Positions 25,101 to 36,983 are shown, counted from the first letter of the stretch. The stretch: 64,000 bases of DNA from Actinomycetospora sp. NBRC 106378 (GCF_030269685.1 NZ_BSTT01000019.1:48671-112670), one strand, 5' to 3'. Numbers and translations: made by a program. Notes: a model not told the origin generated them from the letters alone.

Positions 25101-28100
25101 ACCGTGCGCGCCACGAGCGCGAACCGGGCCGCGAGCTGCCGGGCCGACTCCTCGTCGAACAGGTCGGCGGCGTACTCGAGGTGCAGCGTGAGTTCGCCGT
25201 CGTGCTCGGCGAAGCTGAACACGAGGTCGAACATGGCCGTGCGGTGGGCGACGTCGACCTCGGCGGCCTCCACCCCGTCCAGCGCGAGGGGCGCACCGGA
25301 ACGCACGTGGTGCCCGACCATCACCTGGAACAACGGCGTGCGCGCGACCGTGCGCGGCGGGTCGAGGTGGGACACGACCGCCTCGAACGGCACGTCCGCG
25401 TGCGCGAATGCGGCCAGGTCGGTCTCCCGGACGCGGTCGACGAGCTCCGCGAAGCCGGGGGCGCCGCTCAGGTCCGTGCGCAGGACGACGGTGTTGACGA
25501 AGAACCCGACGAGGTCGTCGAGCCGGGGGTCGTCGCGGCCCGCGACCGGCGCGCCGAGCGGCAGGTCGGTGCCGGCCCCCACCCGCGAGAGCAGGGTGGC
25601 CACGGCGGCCTGCAGCACCATGAACGTGCTCGCCCCACGGTCCGCGGCGAGCGCCCGCAGGCCCGCGCTCACCTCCGGGTCCAGCGGCAGCGTCACCGTG
25701 CCGCCGGTGAAGGTCGGCCGGGCCGGCCGCGGCCGGTCGGTGGGCAGCACGAGCTCCTCGGGCGCCCCGGCGAGCGTCCGCGCCCAGAAGGCGAGCTGGT
25801 CCGCGCCGACGGCGTCGAGCAGGTCGCGCTGCCACCGGGTGTAGTCGACGTAGTCGACCGGCAGCGGCTCGAACGCCGGCGCGCGCCCGTCCCGTCGGGC
25901 CGCGTAGGCGGTGGCGAGGTCGGCGGCGAACGGGCGGTCGGACCACTCGTCGGTCGCGACGTGGTGCAGCGTGAGGACCAGCGTCGAGCCCTCGTCGTCG
26001 GAGATCAGCAGTGCCCGGACCGGCAGCTCCCGGTCGAGCGCGAACGGGCGGGCGATCTCGGCGTCGATGGCGTCCCCGATGTCGGCGGTGGCCCACGGCT
26101 GACCCTGGGCGTCGGTCGTGTGCCACCGCTGCCACGGCACCCGGACGTGCTCCAGGATCCGCTGCGACTCGCCCGCCACCACCGTCCGCAGCGGGGCGTG
26201 CCGGGCGACGACGTCGTTCAGCGCCGCCTCCAGCGCGTCCGCGTCCAGATCGCCGGTCAGCCGCACCACGAGCGGGTAGTGGTAGGCCGCGCCCGCCCCG
26301 TCGAGCTGGGCGAGCATCCACAGGCGCTGCTGCGCGGGGGAGAGCGGGACGTCGCCATCGACGTCGTGGTGGACCAGCTCGGGACGATCCGAGACCCGCT
26401 CCCCGACGTGCGCCGCCAGCCCGGCCGGCGTCGGCGCGTCGAACAGGTCCCGCAGCGTGAGGTCGGCTGACAGCGCCGTCCGGGCCCGCGAGAGCAGGCG
26501 CGTCGCGAGCAGCGAGTGTCCGCCGAGGTCGAAGAACGCGTCGTCCGGTCCGACCCGCTCCACGCCGAGCACGTCCGCGAACAACCCGCACAGCGTCTCC
26601 TCGACCGGCCCCGCCGGGGCGCGGCCGCTGCCCGGCGCCGCGAGGTCCGGGGCGGGCAGCGCCCCGACGTCGAGCTTGCTGTTGACGGTCAGCGGCAGGT
26701 CGTCGACCGCCACCACCGCGGCCGGCACGAGGTGGTCCGGCAGGCGGGTGCGCAGGGCGTCGCGCACCCCGTCGGCGCGGCCCACGACGTAGGCGACCAG
26801 ACGCGCCCCGCCCGGCCCGCGCCGGTCGGCCACGACTGCCGCGCGGTGCACCCCGTCCAGCGCGGACACCGCCGCCGCGACCTCGCCGGGCTCCACCCGG
26901 TGCCCCCGGATCTTGACCTGGTCGTCGGTGCGCCCCAGGTAGTCCAGGATGCCGTCGGAGCGCCGCCGGACGAGGTCGCCCGTCCGGTACATCCGACCGC
27001 CGCCGGCGTCGGCGACGAACCGTTCCGCCGTCAGCCCGAACCGGTCGAGGTAGCCGCGCGCGAGCCCGTCGCCGGCGATGTACAGCTCGCCCGGCACCCC
27101 GTCCGGCACCGGACGCAGCCACGGGTCGAGCACGTGCGCCCGCGTGTTGACGATCGGCTTCCCGACGGCGGGTGTGGCCGAGTCCGCGGTCCCCGCGCCG
27201 AGGGTGTTGATCGTGTACTCGGTCGGGCCGTAGAGGTTGTAGCCGAGGACCCCGTCGGCGTCGCGCAGCGCGGTCCACAGGGTGTCCGACACCGCCTCGC
27301 CGCCGAGCAGAAGGAGCACCGGGCTGCCCGACCGGGTCGAGCTCCGCTCCGCTGCGTCTCCCGCGTCGAGCAACCCCTCCTCCAGCAGCGCCTCCGCGTA
27401 GGTCGGCGTCACGTTGACGACGTCGACGCGCTCGGTCCGCGCGTGCGCCACCAGCCGGGTCGCGTCGCGGCGCAGCTCCTCGTCGAGGACGTGCACCTCG
27501 TGGCCCTCGACGAGCCAGAGCAGCTCCTCCCACGACATGTCGAAGGCGAACGACACGGTGTGCGCGATCCGCAGCCGCCGCCCGCCCGCGGCGGCGATCA
27601 CCGGCTCGAAGATCTCGGTGCGGTGGTTCAGCTGCATGCCGGTCAGGCCGCGGTAGGGCGTGACGACGCCCTTCGGCCTCCCGGTCGACCCCGACGTGTA
27701 GATCACGTAGGCGGGCCGGTCGAGGCGGGCGGGGTCGTCGGGGGCGAACCCGTCGACGTCGGGCAGCGGGCCCGCGGGCAGCGCGTCGCGCTCGGCGCGG
27801 ACGTCCGCGTCGTCGATGACCAGGGCGGGCACGCCGGCGGCCGACAGGGACGAGGCCACCGCGGCCACCGTCAGCAGCACGACCGGTCGCGCGTCGCGCA
27901 TCGTCTCCACCAGCCGCTCCGTCGGGTGGTCGAGCTCCAGCGGCAGGTACGCGGCACCCGCCCGCAGCACGGCGAACAGCGCGATCACGGTCTCGGCGCT
28001 GCGCGGCACGGCGAGCGCCACGACCGCCTCCGGTCCGGCGCCCCGGGCACGCAGCAGACGGGCCGTGCGGTCGACGGCCGCGTCGAGCTCGCGGTAGGTG

Positions 28101-31100
28101 AGCCGCGTCGATCCGCTGACGACGGCGAGGTCGTCCGGGACGAGCGCGGCGCGCTCGGCGAGCAGGTCGGCGACGGTGGCGTTCCCGACGTCGACGGTGT
28201 GCCCGTCGCGCGTCGCCGTCACGGCCGCGTGCTCGTCCGGCAGCAGCGGGTCGAGGCCCGCCACCGGGGCGTCCGGCCGGTCCAGCACCTGGCCGAGCAG
28301 GTGCGCGAAGCGGTCGAGCCACCGCGGCCCGTCGTCTCCGAGGGTGTGCCCCAGCGTGAGCCGCATCCGCGCGCCCGGGGTGACGACGAAGGTCAGCGGG
28401 TAGTGCGTCGCGTCCGCGTTGCGCAGGCCCGTGACCCCGTGCCGGTCCGAGAACGCCGCGATGCGCTCCTCGCCGCCCTCCGGCCGGTAGACGAAGAGCG
28501 TGTCGAACAGGGTGGGGTGCGGCGAGCAGCGCTGGATCGCGCCGAGCCCGACCCACTCGTGCCGGGCCAGCGCCAGCCGCTCGGCCTGCACCCGCTCCAC
28601 GAGCGCCCCGACCGGCTCGTCCGCGCGCAGCGTGAGCCGCGCCGGAGCCGTCGTCAGGAAGAGGCCCACGGTGTTCTCGACGTGCGGCACCGCGTCCGGG
28701 CGGCCCGCGACCGTGGTGCCGAAGACGACGTCGGTGCGGCCGGTGGCGACGCCGAGGACCAGGCCCCACACCGTCGAGAGCACGGTGTTGGGGGTGACGC
28801 CGCGCTCCCGGGCCAGCGCCCGGACCTGCTCGGTGACCTCCGCCGGGAGCTCGAGCCCGTCCTCGCGCAACGGCTGCGGCGAGGGCGGGTCGACCAGCGT
28901 CGGCTCGGCGAGCCCGGCCAGCGCCGTCCGCCACGCCTCCGTGGCCGCGGCGTCGTCCTGCGCGCCGAGCCAGGCGAGGTGGTCGCGGTAGGAGCCGGTG
29001 TCGGACAGGGACGCGAGGTCGGGTTCGTCGCCGTGCAGGGCGTCGAGGAGCTCGGTGAGGACGATCCAGGCCGACCAGCCGTCCCACAGCAGCAGGTGGC
29101 GCGAGAGCAGGATCCGGTCGGCGTCCGGCCCGTGGACCAGCAGCACCCGGAACAGCGGCGGGGCCGTGAGGTCGAAGCGCCGCTCGCGGTCCTCGGCGGT
29201 GACGCGGTCGACGTCGGCGGCGGTCGGGGCGTCGACCTCGGTCACCGGCGGTTCGAGGGCCGCCGCGACGGCCTGGACCGGCTGGTCGAGCCCGGCGTCG
29301 GTGAACGCGGCACGCAGGGCGTCGTGCCGGGCGAGCAAGGTCCCGACGGCCCGGCGCAGGGCGGCGACGTCGACCCTGGAGTCGAGGTCGATCGTCTCCT
29401 GGATGCCGTAGACGTCGGCCGCGGCGTCCATCGTGGCGTGGAAGTACAGGCCCTCCTGCAACGGCGAGAGCGGCCAGACCTCGGCGACCTCGTACGGCGC
29501 CCGCACGTCCTCGCGGGCGACCGGGGCGACGAGTTCGTGCCGGCGGACCGGTCGACCGTCCCCGGCCAGCGCCGCGATCCCGGCCGGGGTCCGGCCCTGC
29601 AGCACCTCGGCGGGGCCGACGTCGACGCCGGCCCGACGCGCCCGGCTCGCGACCCCGATCGACGAGATCGAGTCGCCGCCGAGGGCGAGGAAGTCGTCGT
29701 CGACGCCGACCTCGGCGTCGAGAACCTCCTCGAAGATCGCGACGAGGGTCCGCTCGGCGTCGGTGGTGGGTTCCCGCGTCGCGGCCCGCCGTGTGGTCGG
29801 GGCGGGCAGTGCTGCCCGGTCCAGCTTCCCGCTCGGCGTCGTCGGGAGGTCGTCCAGCACGACGACGGCACTGGGCACCATCGCCTCGGGCAGGGCCTTC
29901 CCGACGGCGGCCCGCACTGCCGCTCCCCTATCGGCGTGCTGCCCTGGATCCCTGTCGGGACCCACGACGTAGCCGACGAGGGCCGGGGATGGCCCGTCCG
30001 TGCGCACGACCGCGGCCGCGCGGCGCACGCCGTCGACCGCGGCGAGCGCGGCCTCGACCTCGCCGAGCTCGATCCGCTGCCCACGGATCTTGACCTGGCC
30101 GTCGGCGCGGCCGAGGTACTCGAGCTCGCCGTCGTGACGTCTCACGACGTCGCCCGTGCGGTACCAGCGCTCGCCGTCGGGACCGGCCACGAACCGCTCG
30201 GCCGTCAGCCCGGGCCGGCCGACGTAGCCCTGCGCCAGCTGCACGCCCGCGAGGTAGAGCTCGCCGGGGACGCCGTCGGGGACCGGACGGAGCGCGGGGT
30301 CGAGGACGTGGACGCGCGTGTTCCACACCGGCGCGCCGATCGGCACCACGGTCTCGCCGGGGACGACGGTGTGCGCGGTGACGTCCACGGCCGCCTCGGT
30401 CGGGCCGTAGAGGTTGTGGATCGCGGTGCCGGTGAGCGCCTGCCACCGGTGGGCGTCGGCCGCGGGCAACGCCTCGCCGGAGGCGAACACGTGCCGCAGC
30501 GGGGCGGCCCAGGACGCGTCGGCGGTCACGGCCTCGTCGGCCAGGAACCCGGCGAGCATCGACGGGACGAAGTGCATCGTCGTGACCTGGTGGCGGGCGA
30601 CGAGGTCCGCCAGGTGCCCCGGGTCGCGGTGGCCACCGGGGCGGGCGAGCACGATGGCCGCGCCGACCGACAGCGGCCAGAAGAACTCCCAGACGCTGAC
30701 GTCGAAGCCGGTCGGGGTCTTCTGCAGGACCCGGTCGTCGGGGCCCAGCCCGTAGGTCGCGTCCATCCACGCCAGCCGGTTGTCGATGGCGCGGTGGCTG
30801 ACCACGACGCCCTTCGGACGGCCGGTCGAGCCCGAGGTGAACAGGACGTAGGCGGGGGCGTCGACGTCGGTGTCGGGCCAGGGGGTGTGGGCGGTGTCGG
30901 GGGAGACCTCGACGCGGCGGACCCCGTCCGGCGTGGGCGTACCCGCCGTCGTGACGACCGTGGTGACCCCGGCGTCGGCGACCATCCCGGCGAGGCGCTG
31001 CGCGGGGAGGTCGGGGTCGAGGGGCAGGTAGGCGGCGCCCGCGCGGAGGACGCCGACGAGCGCGACCACGAGGTCCGCGCCACGGGGCACGGCGACCCCG

Positions 31101-34100
31101 ACGACGTCCCCGTCGAGGCGCTGCGCGAGGCCCGCCGCGCGGGCGTCGAGCTCGGCGTAGGTGAGCGTGGTCCCGTCGGCGTCGACGACGGCTGTCGCGT
31201 CGGGCGTGGCCGCGACCTGGTCGGCCACGCGCCGCCCGAGGGTGCGGGGGTCGACGGCGTGGTCGGTGTCCTGGTCCGGCTCCGTGCCGGACGGCAGGTG
31301 CGCGACGGTCGTCTCGAGGTCGGCGGCGAGCGCGTCGAGGGTGCGGGCGAGCTGGGCGAGGACGAGCGCCGCGGCGTCGGGGGAGACGCGGGCGGGGTCG
31401 TGCTTGAGCGTCAGCACGGTGTCGTCGCCGGCCGCCGCGATCAGCGCGACCGGGTAGTGCACGGCGTCCACCACGCCGACGCCCGCGACGGTCACGTCGG
31501 TGCTGCCGCCGGGCGGCGGGTAGTTCTCGACGACCACGAGCGAGTCGAACAGCTCGCCGTGGCCCAGCGCGCGCTGCAGGGCGCCGAGGGGCACGTCGGC
31601 GTGGTCGAGCAGGTCCGTGCGCCGGTCCTGGAGCCGCTGCAGGACGTCGGTCGCGGTGTCCCCGGGCGCCCAGGTGACCCGGACCGGCACGGTGTTGATG
31701 AACAGCCCGACCGCCTCGCCGATGCCGTCCAGCCCCGCGTCGCGCCCGGAGACCGTGCTGCCGACGACGAGGTCGCGGCTGCCGGTGAGCGCTCCGACCG
31801 TGAGGCCCCACGCGCCGTGCAGCAGCGTGCCGAGCGTGAGGCCACGCTGCCGGGCGGCCCGGGTGAGCCGGCGGGTCGTGGTGGCGTCGAGGTGGTGCCG
31901 GATCTGGCGGTGGGGCCGCACCCCTCCCTCCGGCAGGAAAGCGTCGTTGCTGTCGTCAGACGACAGCAACGACGCTTTCCTGCCATCGGGGGTGGGCAGC
32001 GCGTCCGCCAGCAGCGTCGGGCCCTCCAGGTCGGCGAGGGCGTCCCGCCAGGCCGAGACCGCCAGGTCGTCGTCCCGGGCCGCCTCGAGCGCGGCGTACC
32101 GGCGGCGCATGAGGTCGGTGTCGCCGACCCCCGCCCCGGACAGCACCTCGCGGATCAGCAGCGCGACCGACCAGCCGTCGAGCACGAGGTGCTCGAAGGT
32201 GAGGACCAGCCGCGCCTCGTCGTCGGCGGTCCGCAGCAGCGCCGCGCGCAGCAACGGTGGCGCCGCGAGGTCGAACCGGGTCGACCGCTCCCGGGCGATC
32301 TCGGTCTCGACGGAGCCCTCCGGGCCGCGCAGGTCCACCTCCCGCCACGGCAGGTCGACGGCGCCGGCGATCACCTGCACCACCCGGCCGTCGTCGCGCT
32401 GGACGAACCCGGCGCGCAGCTGCGGGTGCCGGTCGAGCGCGGCCTGCAGACCCGACCGGAGACGTGCCGAGGAGATCGTGCCGCGCAGCCGCACGACCTC
32501 CGTCACGACGTAGACGTCCGACACGGCCGCGTGGAAGAAGAAGCCCTCCTGCAGCGCGGAGGCGGGCCAGACGTCGACCCCGTCGGCGGGATCGTCGAGC
32601 AGCGGCCCCTCCGGCACCTCGACGTCGTCGGTCGCCACGGCCACTGCGGCCAGCCCGGCGACCGTCCGCTCGGTGAAGATCTGCCGCGGCGTGATCTCCA
32701 GCCCGGCCGCCCGGGCGCGCACCACCAGCGCGATCGAGACGATCGAGTCGCCGCCGATCGCGAAGAAGTCGTCCTCCGCACCCACCCCGGGCACGTCGAG
32801 CACCTCGGAGACCAGGGCCGCGAGCAGCTCCTCGCGCGGGGACCGAGGCGCCACCCCGCCGACCTCCGCCGCGGGGTCCGGCAGCGGCAGCGCGTCCACG
32901 TCGAGCTTCCCCGAGGACCGCACCGGCAGCGCCGGCACCGCCACGATCCCCGACGGCACGAGGTGCGCCGGCAGCTCGGACCGCAGGGCCGCCCGCACCG
33001 AGGAGACCACCTGCGCGACGTCGCGGAACGGCGCGGGCCGGGTCGCGACACCGTCTCCGACCGGCACGTACACCGGGCGGGAGGCCCCGAACAGCGCCAC
33101 CAGGCACGTCGGGTCGGCCGGATCGGGAGCCACCCCGGTCGCGCCGCGCGCGAACAGCTCCTCGGGGTCGACCCCGCCGACGACGTCGATGTCCGGCACG
33201 AGCCGCGCGTTGGGGATGCCGGCCATCCGCACCGGCCGCGCGTCGGGCACCTGCCCGTCCCACCGCACCGTCGGGACCTCCGGCCTCGACCCCGAGGCCT
33301 TCGAGAGCACCGCATGGAACCGGTACCGCGACAGCTCGTCGTGCACCTGCGCGCGCTCCACCGTCACGTCCACCGCGAGCCCGAGCGAGGCGCCGACCGC
33401 ACACACCAGGTCCGGGTCGACGAGCAGCTCGGGCTCCCACGCGACGCCGGCCTCCACCGCCCGGGAGGCATCGTCGCCGGTCAGGCCCTGCGCCCGGGCG
33501 ACGCCCGCGCGCAGCGGTCGCAGCAGCCCCGCGTGCCGCAGGTCGCCGAGGAAGAGCACGCCGTCGTCGGTGAGCAGCGACGCCGCCTGCGCGACCACGT
33601 CGCGCAGGTAGGCCTCGTCCGGGAAGTACTGCGCCACGGAGTTCACGACGACGAGGTCGAACGGCCCGGCGAGCCCGCCCACCGCGTGGGCGGGGCGGGC
33701 CTCCAGCGTCACGCGCGCGGCCCACGGTTCCGCGGCGACCCGCCGTCCTAGTCCCTCGATGCCGGCGGCGGAGAGGTCGATCCCGACGAAGGCGTCGACC
33801 TGCGGGGCGATCTCGGTCAGCAGGAGCCCGGAGCCGACGCCGACCTCGAGCACGCGCCGCGCGCCGGGCGCGGCGGCGCGGATCGCGTCGACGGTGGCGT
33901 CGCGCCAGGCCCGCATGTGCTCCCGGGGGATGGGGGAGCCGTCGTAGGTGGAGTTCCAGCCGGCGAAGCCGTCGTCGAACGTGGCGTCGGCGTCGGCCGC
34001 GGAGTAGAGCAGCTCGTGCAGCTCCTCCCACCCGTCCACGTCGGCGCTGCCCTCGAGCGAGGGCACGACGTAGGCGACGAGCCGCTCGTCGCGCACCACC

Positions 34101-35377
34101 ACGGCCGCCTGCGCCACCTCCGGGCGGGCGCGCAGCACCGACTCGACCTCGCCGGGCTCCACGCGGAACCCGCGGATCTGCACCTGGTCGTCGGTGCGGC
34201 CGAGGAAGTCGAGGACCCCGCCGTCGGTCCGCACCAGGTCGCCGGTGCGGTAGAGCCGCTCGCCGGATCCGCCGAAGGGGCTCGCGACGAACCGTTCGGC
34301 GGTCAGGTCCGGGCGCCCGAGGTAGCCGCGGGCGAGGCCGGGACCCCCGAGGTAGAGCTCGCCCGACCCGCCGTCGGGAACGGGCCGGAGATCCGGTCCG
34401 AGGACGTGGGCCGTGGTCAGCGGGTCGGCGATCCCGATGGGGACGCTGGAGCGCGCCGTGTCGGGGTCGACCTCGCCGAGCGTGGAGTTCACGGTGGCCT
34501 CGGTGGGCCCGTAGGCGTTGAACATCCGCCGGCCGCGGCCCCACCGCGCGACCAGCTCCGGGGACACCCGCTCGGTGCCCGCGAGCAGGGTCGCCGGCGG
34601 CAGGTCGACGTCCGAGGGCATGGCCGCGAGCAGCACCGGCGGCAGGATCATGAACGTGACGTCGTTCGACCATGCGTAGTCCGCGAGCTCGCGCGTCGGT
34701 GTCCGCAGCTCGCTCGGCACGACGACGAGGCGTCCGCCGGAGAGCAGCGCGAGGCAGAGGTCCCAGAAGGCGACGTCGAAGCTCGGCGACGCGAAGGCGA
34801 GGATGCGGTCGTCCGGTCCGATCCCGAAGCGTTCGGTCTGCGTCGCGAGCAGACCGTCGACCCCCGCGTGGGTCACGACGACGCCCTTGGGTCGCCCGGT
34901 CGAGCCCGAGGTGTGGATGACGTACGCGGCGTGCTCCGCCGTGATCCCCGGGTCGAGCGGCGCCCGCGGGCCGTCATCGAGGTCCTCGAGGTGGAGCGCG
35001 CCCGGGTGGCCCGGGTCCTGACGACGGGTGGTGACGACGACGGCGGGTCGCGCGTCCGCGAGCACCGCCTCCACCCGCGCCGCGGGCTGGTCGACGTCGA
35101 CCGGGACGTACGCGGCGCCCGCGCACAGCACCGCGACCTGGGCGACGACCAGGTCGATCCCGCGGGGGAGCGCGATCGCGACGAGCCGCTCGGGCCCGGC
35201 GCCCCGCTCCCGCAGCACGTGCGCGAGGCGGGCGGCCCGGTCGGCGAGCTCGCGGTAGGTCAGGCGCTCGTCGGCGTGGACCACGGCGACGGCGTCGCCG
35301 CGCCGCTCGACCTGCTCGGCGAACCGGTCGGGCCAGGTGCGCAGCGCGGTGGTCGTGGGACCCTCGGCGAGGGTCAT
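22190..35377 (-). CDS. Four-module nonribosomal peptide synthetase for a hydroxamate siderophore (erythrochelin-like)
   Basis: A 4,395-residue synthetase; ATG 35377 overlaps the hydroxylase stop. The order is A1 with inserted N-methyltransferase (SAM motif [11 protein letters not shown] about 510, NSVAQYFPD), PCP1 (Ser about 875), C1, A2, PCP2 (about 1900), C2, A3, PCP3 (about 2952), C3, A4, PCP4 (about 3979), C4. There is no starter C, E or thioesterase domain. Specificity codes read by alignment to GrsA are A1 DVWILAAVNK, A2 DVWHFSLVDK (serine), A3 DMENLGLINK (N5-hydroxyornithine, as in coelichelin) and A4 DVFIVVAVNK (unassigned). HHxxxDG is EHLVLDG in C1, HLLLWDG in C2, HHVATDE in C3 and lost in C4 (GYLAVDE). 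Residues about 1131-1149 are encoded by a 53-bp palindrome. Confidence 0.93.
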   Translation of the reverse strand: MTLAEGPTTTALRTWPDRFAEQVERRGDAVAVVHADERLTYRELADRAARLAHVLRERGAGPERLVAIALPRGIDLVVAQVAVLCAGAAYVPVDVDQPAARVEAVLADARPAVVVTTRRQDPGHPGALHLEDLDDGPRAPLDPGITAEHAAYVIHTSGSTGRPKGVVVTHAGVDGLLATQTERFGIGPDDRILAFASPSFDVAFWDLCLALLSGGRLVVVPSELRTPTRELADYAWSNDVTFMILPPVLLAAMPSDVDLPPATLLAGTERVSPELVARWGRGRRMFNAYGPTEATVNSTLGEVDPDTARSSVPIGIADPLTTAHVLGPDLRPVPDGGSGELYLGGPGLARGYLGRPDLTAERFVASPFGGSGERLYRTGDLVRTDGGVLDFLGRTDDQVQIRGFRVEPGEVESVLRARPEVAQAAVVVRDERLVAYVVPSLEGSADVDGWEELHELLYSAADADATFDDGFAGWNSTYDGSPIPREHMRAWRDATVDAIRAAAPGARRVLEVGVGSGLLLTEIAPQVDAFVGIDLSAAGIEGLGRRVAAEPWAARVTLEARPAHAVGGLAGPFDLVVVNSVAQYFPDEAYLRDVVAQAASLLTDDGVLFLGDLRHAGLLRPLRAGVARAQGLTGDDASRAVEAGVAWEPELLVDPDLVCAVGASLGLAVDVTVERAQVHDELSRYRFHAVLSKASGSRPEVPTVRWDGQVPDARPVRMAGIPNARLVPDIDVVGGVDPEELFARGATGVAPDPADPTCLVALFGASRPVYVPVGDGVATRPAPFRDVAQVVSSVRAALRSELPAHLVPSGIVAVPALPVRSSGKLDVDALPLPDPAAEVGGVAPRSPREELLAALVSEVLDVPGVGAEDDFFAIGGDSIVSIALVVRARAAGLEITPRQIFTERTVAGLAAVAVATDDVEVPEGPLLDDPADGVDVWPASALQEGFFFHAAVSDVYVVTEVVRLRGTISSARLRSGLQAALDRHPQLRAGFVQRDDGRVVQVIAGAVDLPWREVDLRGPEGSVETEIARERSTRFDLAAPPLLRAALLRTADDEARLVLTFEHLVLDGWSVALLIREVLSGAGVGDTDLMRRRYAALEAARDDDLAVSAWRDALADLEGPTLLADALPTPDGRKASLLSSDDSNDAFLPEGGVRPHRQIRHHLDATTTRRLTRAARQRGLTLGTLLHGAWGLTVGALTGSRDLVVGSTVSGRDAGLDGIGEAVGLFINTVPVRVTWAPGDTATDVLQRLQDRRTDLLDHADVPLGALQRALGHGELFDSLVVVENYPPPGGSTDVTVAGVGVVDAVHYPVALIAAAGDDTVLTLKHDPARVSPDAAALVLAQLARTLDALAADLETTVAHLPSGTEPDQDTDHAVDPRTLGRRVADQVAATPDATAVVDADGTTLTYAELDARAAGLAQRLDGDVVGVAVPRGADLVVALVGVLRAGAAYLPLDPDLPAQRLAGMVADAGVTTVVTTAGTPTPDGVRRVEVSPDTAHTPWPDTDVDAPAYVLFTSGSTGRPKGVVVSHRAIDNRLAWMDATYGLGPDDRVLQKTPTGFDVSVWEFFWPLSVGAAIVLARPGGHRDPGHLADLVARHQVTTMHFVPSMLAGFLADEAVTADASWAAPLRHVFASGEALPAADAHRWQALTGTAIHNLYGPTEAAVDVTAHTVVPGETVVPIGAPVWNTRVHVLDPALRPVPDGVPGELYLAGVQLAQGYVGRPGLTAERFVAGPDGERWYRTGDVVRRHDGELEYLGRADGQVKIRGQRIELGEVEAALAAVDGVRRAAAVVRTDGPSPALVGYVVGPDRDPGQHADRGAAVRAAVGKALPEAMVPSAVVVLDDLPTTPSGKLDRAALPAPTTRRAATREPTTDAERTLVAIFEEVLDAEVGVDDDFLALGGDSISSIGVASRARRAGVDVGPAEVLQGRTPAGIAALAGDGRPVRRHELVAPVAREDVRAPYEVAEVWPLSPLQEGLYFHATMDAAADVYGIQETIDLDSRVDVAALRRAVGTLLARHDALRAAFTDAGLDQPVQAVAAALEPPVTEVDAPTAADVDRVTAEDRERRFDLTAPPLFRVLLVHGPDADRILLSRHLLLWDGWSAWIVLTELLDALHGDEPDLASLSDTGSYRDHLAWLGAQDDAAATEAWRTALAGLAEPTLVDPPSPQPLREDGLELPAEVTEQVRALARERGVTPNTVLSTVWGLVLGVATGRTDVVFGTTVAGRPDAVPHVENTVGLFLTTAPARLTLRADEPVGALVERVQAERLALARHEWVGLGAIQRCSPHPTLFDTLFVYRPEGGEERIAAFSDRHGVTGLRNADATHYPLTFVVTPGARMRLTLGHTLGDDGPRWLDRFAHLLGQVLDRPDAPVAGLDPLLPDEHAAVTATRDGHTVDVGNATVADLLAERAALVPDDLAVVSGSTRLTYRELDAAVDRTARLLRARGAGPEAVVALAVPRSAETVIALFAVLRAGAAYLPLELDHPTERLVETMRDARPVVLLTVAAVASSLSAAGVPALVIDDADVRAERDALPAGPLPDVDGFAPDDPARLDRPAYVIYTSGSTGRPKGVVTPYRGLTGMQLNHRTEIFEPVIAAAGGRRLRIAHTVSFAFDMSWEELLWLVEGHEVHVLDEELRRDATRLVAHARTERVDVVNVTPTYAEALLEEGLLDAGDAAERSSTRSGSPVLLLLGGEAVSDTLWTALRDADGVLGYNLYGPTEYTINTLGAGTADSATPAVGKPIVNTRAHVLDPWLRPVPDGVPGELYIAGDGLARGYLDRFGLTAERFVADAGGGRMYRTGDLVRRRSDGILDYLGRTDDQVKIRGHRVEPGEVAAAVSALDGVHRAAVVADRRGPGGARLVAYVVGRADGVRDALRTRLPDHLVPAAVVAVDDLPLTVNSKLDVGALPAPDLAAPGSGRAPAGPVEETLCGLFADVLGVERVGPDDAFFDLGGHSLLATRLLSRARTALSADLTLRDLFDAPTPAGLAAHVGERVSDRPELVHHDVDGDVPLSPAQQRLWMLAQLDGAGAAYHYPLVVRLTGDLDADALEAALNDVVARHAPLRTVVAGESQRILEHVRVPWQRWHTTDAQGQPWATADIGDAIDAEIARPFALDRELPVRALLISDDEGSTLVLTLHHVATDEWSDRPFAADLATAYAARRDGRAPAFEPLPVDYVDYTRWQRDLLDAVGADQLAFWARTLAGAPEELVLPTDRPRPARPTFTGGTVTLPLDPEVSAGLRALAADRGASTFMVLQAAVATLLSRVGAGTDLPLGAPVAGRDDPRLDDLVGFFVNTVVLRTDLSGAPGFAELVDRVRETDLAAFAHADVPFEAVVSHLDPPRTVARTPLFQVMVGHHVRSGAPLALDGVEAAEVDVAHRTAMFDLVFSFAEHDGELTLHLEYAADLFDEESARQLAARFALVARTVVGSPDVPVDDLDVRLAGEREALVRFGGSATARAVEEETLTAAFARWVATTPDAVAVTDVDRELSYAELDALAARIASLLEVSPGDVVGVAVPRSVTMVATVLAVLRRGAAWLPLDLAHPADRLEHMLRDSGATLVVVTPGTDPRTPDVVKRLVLPEVLPDGSPGPVAVPLAATAYVIYTSGSTGRPKGVAVPHEGIASLAATAVDRMGVTADSRVLQFASVGFDVAAFELVMGLTLGARLVVLPDEARVAGPALTTFLREHRITHAILPPSLVAALPDDATIPDGTTVLVGTETVPPAVVARWSERLDLFVAYGLTEATVNSTLWRARPDHVGPLPIGEPDPNTEVRILDGRLRPVPPGVAGDLYVGGRGLATGYLGRPALTAGRFVAAPGGARIYRTGDRARWRADGNVDFLGRDDDQVKVRGVRIEPGEVAAALADHPAVRQAVVVADSDGDLTRLVGYVTPDGAPDPSSVRDHAAARVPEHMVPSLVVVVDAIPLTPNGKLDRRALPAPDWSALVGGVTPASAPEARLADLVAQTLRLETVGVTDDFFALGGHSMAAMRLLSAIRTELDAELAVRDVFEAPTVRALAARVATAPRARPALVRTDGGPVVAPAQRWRLARGLAPRPDHVLRLAGPFAFDVLSAAIGDLVARHEPLTWSYPEGPDGEPVPVPVSLHRGSSPEPFDLVREPAFRAHLQDDGSLLLVLGYLAVDEWSVVPLLRDLAVAVTARSAGSAPSFAPLPVTYADHARWAASLPGVDEVPPGLEGMPTTVFGGGPDAAATDVVAVPAEVRRGLDGLARRHGASLLMVLQTGLARALGALGHGPDLPLAALTAGRTDAALDGLVGGIADLVVLRTSTEASVEEVRAVDLEAFAHAGTPFVVTAEATGLWRPPVVLVQHEEPALERETAVLGELSAVPTGTSDADLVVSFAECAPGTALTLEVTRRVEVVPADLADRLVAALAELARP
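27334..27362. repeat. Dispersed short repeat, family C, copy inside A3
   Basis: GTCGAGCTCCGCTCCGCTGC followed by GTCTCCC. Read on the synthetase strand it encodes the loop DAAERSSTR of adenylation domain 3, just before [11 protein letters not shown]. Other copies are at 1215-1244, 6909-6938 and 59413-59440. Confidence 0.6.
31932..31984. repeat. 53-bp perfect palindrome inside the synthetase gene (family A)
   Basis: Two 26-bp arms (31932-31957 and 31959-31984) are exact reverse complements around one central A. Each arm starts GGCAGGAAAGCGTCGTTGCT and ends GTCGTC. The element is translated in frame as [15 protein letters not shown] within the C1 domain, after the catalytic-motif half, without a stop or frameshift. 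Related arms occur at 10757, 21977 and 22141. Confidence 0.92.
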
Positions 35378-36726
35378 CGGCCGGCGGCGGCGACGGCGGG
35401 AACGGCCCGGGTCCCCCGCAGGTCCGCGCGGGCGGCGACCATCGCGGCCACCATTTCCCCGGCTCGGACCGCGACGTTGGAGAGCAGCGTCGAGGTGAGG
35501 CCGTGGGTGTGCTCGGTGGCGCCCGGGGCGTAGAAGCCGGCGGTGACCTCCGGTGGGGTGACCACGCTGTAGTCCCGGTGGAAGTGGGCGCGCCCCCGGC
35601 TGTCGCGGGGCCAGTCGGCGGCGGCCGGACCGAGCATCGCGAGCGGGTCGGCGCAGCGGTAGCCCGTGCAGTAGACGACGAGGTCGGCCTCCACCGTCTC
35701 CCGACGCCCGTCGATGAGCGACTCGATGACGACGTCGGTCCGGTCGTCGTACGGCCGCACGTCGGCCACCTCGGAGGCGTTGTGGAACCGCAGCCGCTCC
35801 CGGCCCGCGACGCGCTCCTTGTAGTGCTGGCGGTAGAGCGCGGTGATCAGCTCGCCGTCGACCACCGAGTAGTTGGTGTTGCCGTGGTAGCCCAGGATGC
35901 GGTCCTTGACCTCGGTCGGGGCGTCGTAGAAGTCGTCCACCGCGTCCGGGTCGAAGATGCGGTTCGCGAACGAGCTGTCGTCGGCCGGACTGAACCCGTA
36001 GCGGGCGAAGATGGCGGACACCTCGGCGCCGGGGAAGCGGCGGTGCAGGTGGTCGACGACCTCGGCCGCGCTCTGACCCGCCCCCACCACGGCGATCCGC
36101 CGGGGTTCGCCGTCGAGCTCGGGCAGGCGGTGCAGCAGGTCCTTCGAGTGCCAGACGCGGTCGCCCAGGGGCGTGCCCTCCGGGACGTGGGGGACGAGCC
36201 CGGTGCCGAGCACGACGTTGCGCGCGGTGAGGGTGCGTTTGCCCTGCGGACCCTCGACCTCGACCTCGACGAGGTCGGCCGGCCCGCCGGGACCGGGCAC
36301 CAGACGCAGTGCGGTGACCTCGGTGCCGTAGTCGACGACCTCCGGCGGGACGCGCTCGGCGGCCCACTCGAGGTAGTCGTGGAACTCCTCGCGAGTGGGG
36401 TAGGAGCTGCCGTAGTTGATGAAGTCGACCAGGCGACCGCGGTCGTAGAGGTAGGAGACGAAGGAGAAGCCGCTGCGCGGGTTGCGGAGCGTGGCGAGGT
36501 CCTTGAGGTAGCTGACCTGCATCGTCGCGTCCTCGAGGAGCATCCCGCGGTGCCACCCGAACCGGTCCTGCCGTTCGAGGAAGTGGCCGGTCAGCGGCGG
36601 ACCGGGATGGGTCTCGCCGTACTCGGCCAGGGCGATGGCGAGGGCGAGGTTGGAGGGGCCGAAGCCCACCCCGACGACGTCGAGCACGGCCTCACGACCG
36701 GCGGGGTGCTGCGGGACAGCGGACAT
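35374..36726 (-). CDS. L-ornithine N5-monooxygenase (SidA/PvdA family)
   Basis: A 450-residue flavin-dependent N-hydroxylase. ATG 36726 is chosen because it follows GGAAGGACC and lies just downstream of an iron box; the frame continues further upstream without homology. The FAD motif [16 protein letters not shown] starts near residue 17, the NADPH motif [15 protein letters not shown] near 225, and the C-terminal DLVVYCTGY is typical of the family. It makes N5-hydroxyornithine, the precursor called for by A3 of the synthetase. The two genes overlap (ATGA). No acyl- or formyltransferase for the hydroxylamine is in this window. Confidence 0.93.
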   Translation of the reverse strand: MSAVPQHPAGREAVLDVVGVGFGPSNLALAIALAEYGETHPGPPLTGHFLERQDRFGWHRGMLLEDATMQVSYLKDLATLRNPRSGFSFVSYLYDRGRLVDFINYGSSYPTREEFHDYLEWAAERVPPEVVDYGTEVTALRLVPGPGGPADLVEVEVEGPQGKRTLTARNVVLGTGLVPHVPEGTPLGDRVWHSKDLLHRLPELDGEPRRIAVVGAGQSAAEVVDHLHRRFPGAEVSAIFARYGFSPADDSSFANRIFDPDAVDDFYDAPTEVKDRILGYHGNTNYSVVDGELITALYRQHYKERVAGRERLRFHNASEVADVRPYDDRTDVVIESLIDGRRETVEADLVVYCTGYRCADPLAMLGPAAADWPRDSRGRAHFHRDYSVVTPPEVTAGFYAPGATEHTHGLTSTLLSNVAVRAGEMVAAMVAARADLRGTRAVPAVAAAGR

Positions 36727-36760
36727 CGGGGTCCTTCCGACGGACGACGACGGCGACGAG

Positions 36761-36779
36761 TTAGGCGAGGCTAACCTGT
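36761..36779 (-). promoter_or_regulatory. IdeR/DmdR iron box upstream of the biosynthetic operon
   Basis: TTAGGCGAGGCTAACCTGT is the third iron box and the one closest to symmetric. It lies 34 bp upstream of the hydroxylase start and should repress the hydroxylase-synthetase operon when iron is plentiful, in step with the importer genes. Confidence 0.87.
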
Positions 36780-36983
36780 GAAACGGACATGGGTCCATCG
36801 TCGCGGAGATCACGCCGGGTGTCCGGTTGATGACGTTCGGCAGACCGCGCGGTCGGCCGAGTTTCGGGAACCCCACGGGGCCGGTCGGGTGTCCCGAGGT
36901 CACCGGGCGGTCGTTCGGATTTCACCCGCACGGGCGGCACGGTCCAGCCGACGGGGTGCGCCGAGTGGCCGCAGAATGGACAC

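Noticed and set aside
20244..29087. A very long open frame on the minus strand overlapping the ABC gene and half of the synthetase
   Set aside because: It is an Arg/Pro/Gly-rich shadow of genes in other frames, a normal effect of high GC; the translated text shows no domains.
26516..33751. A 2,411-residue plus-strand open frame opposite the synthetase
   Set aside because: It is the antisense image of adenylation and condensation domains, rich in His/Arg/Val with no motifs.
35378..36556. N-terminal 393 residues in front of the synthetase start in the same frame
   Set aside because: This part lies over the ornithine hydroxylase gene in another frame and has no domain. ATG 35377 overlapping the hydroxylase stop is the better start.
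36727..36903. Longer start for the ornithine hydroxylase
   Set aside because: The extra residues overlap the iron box and show no flavoprotein homology; ATG 36726 has a ribosome-binding site.
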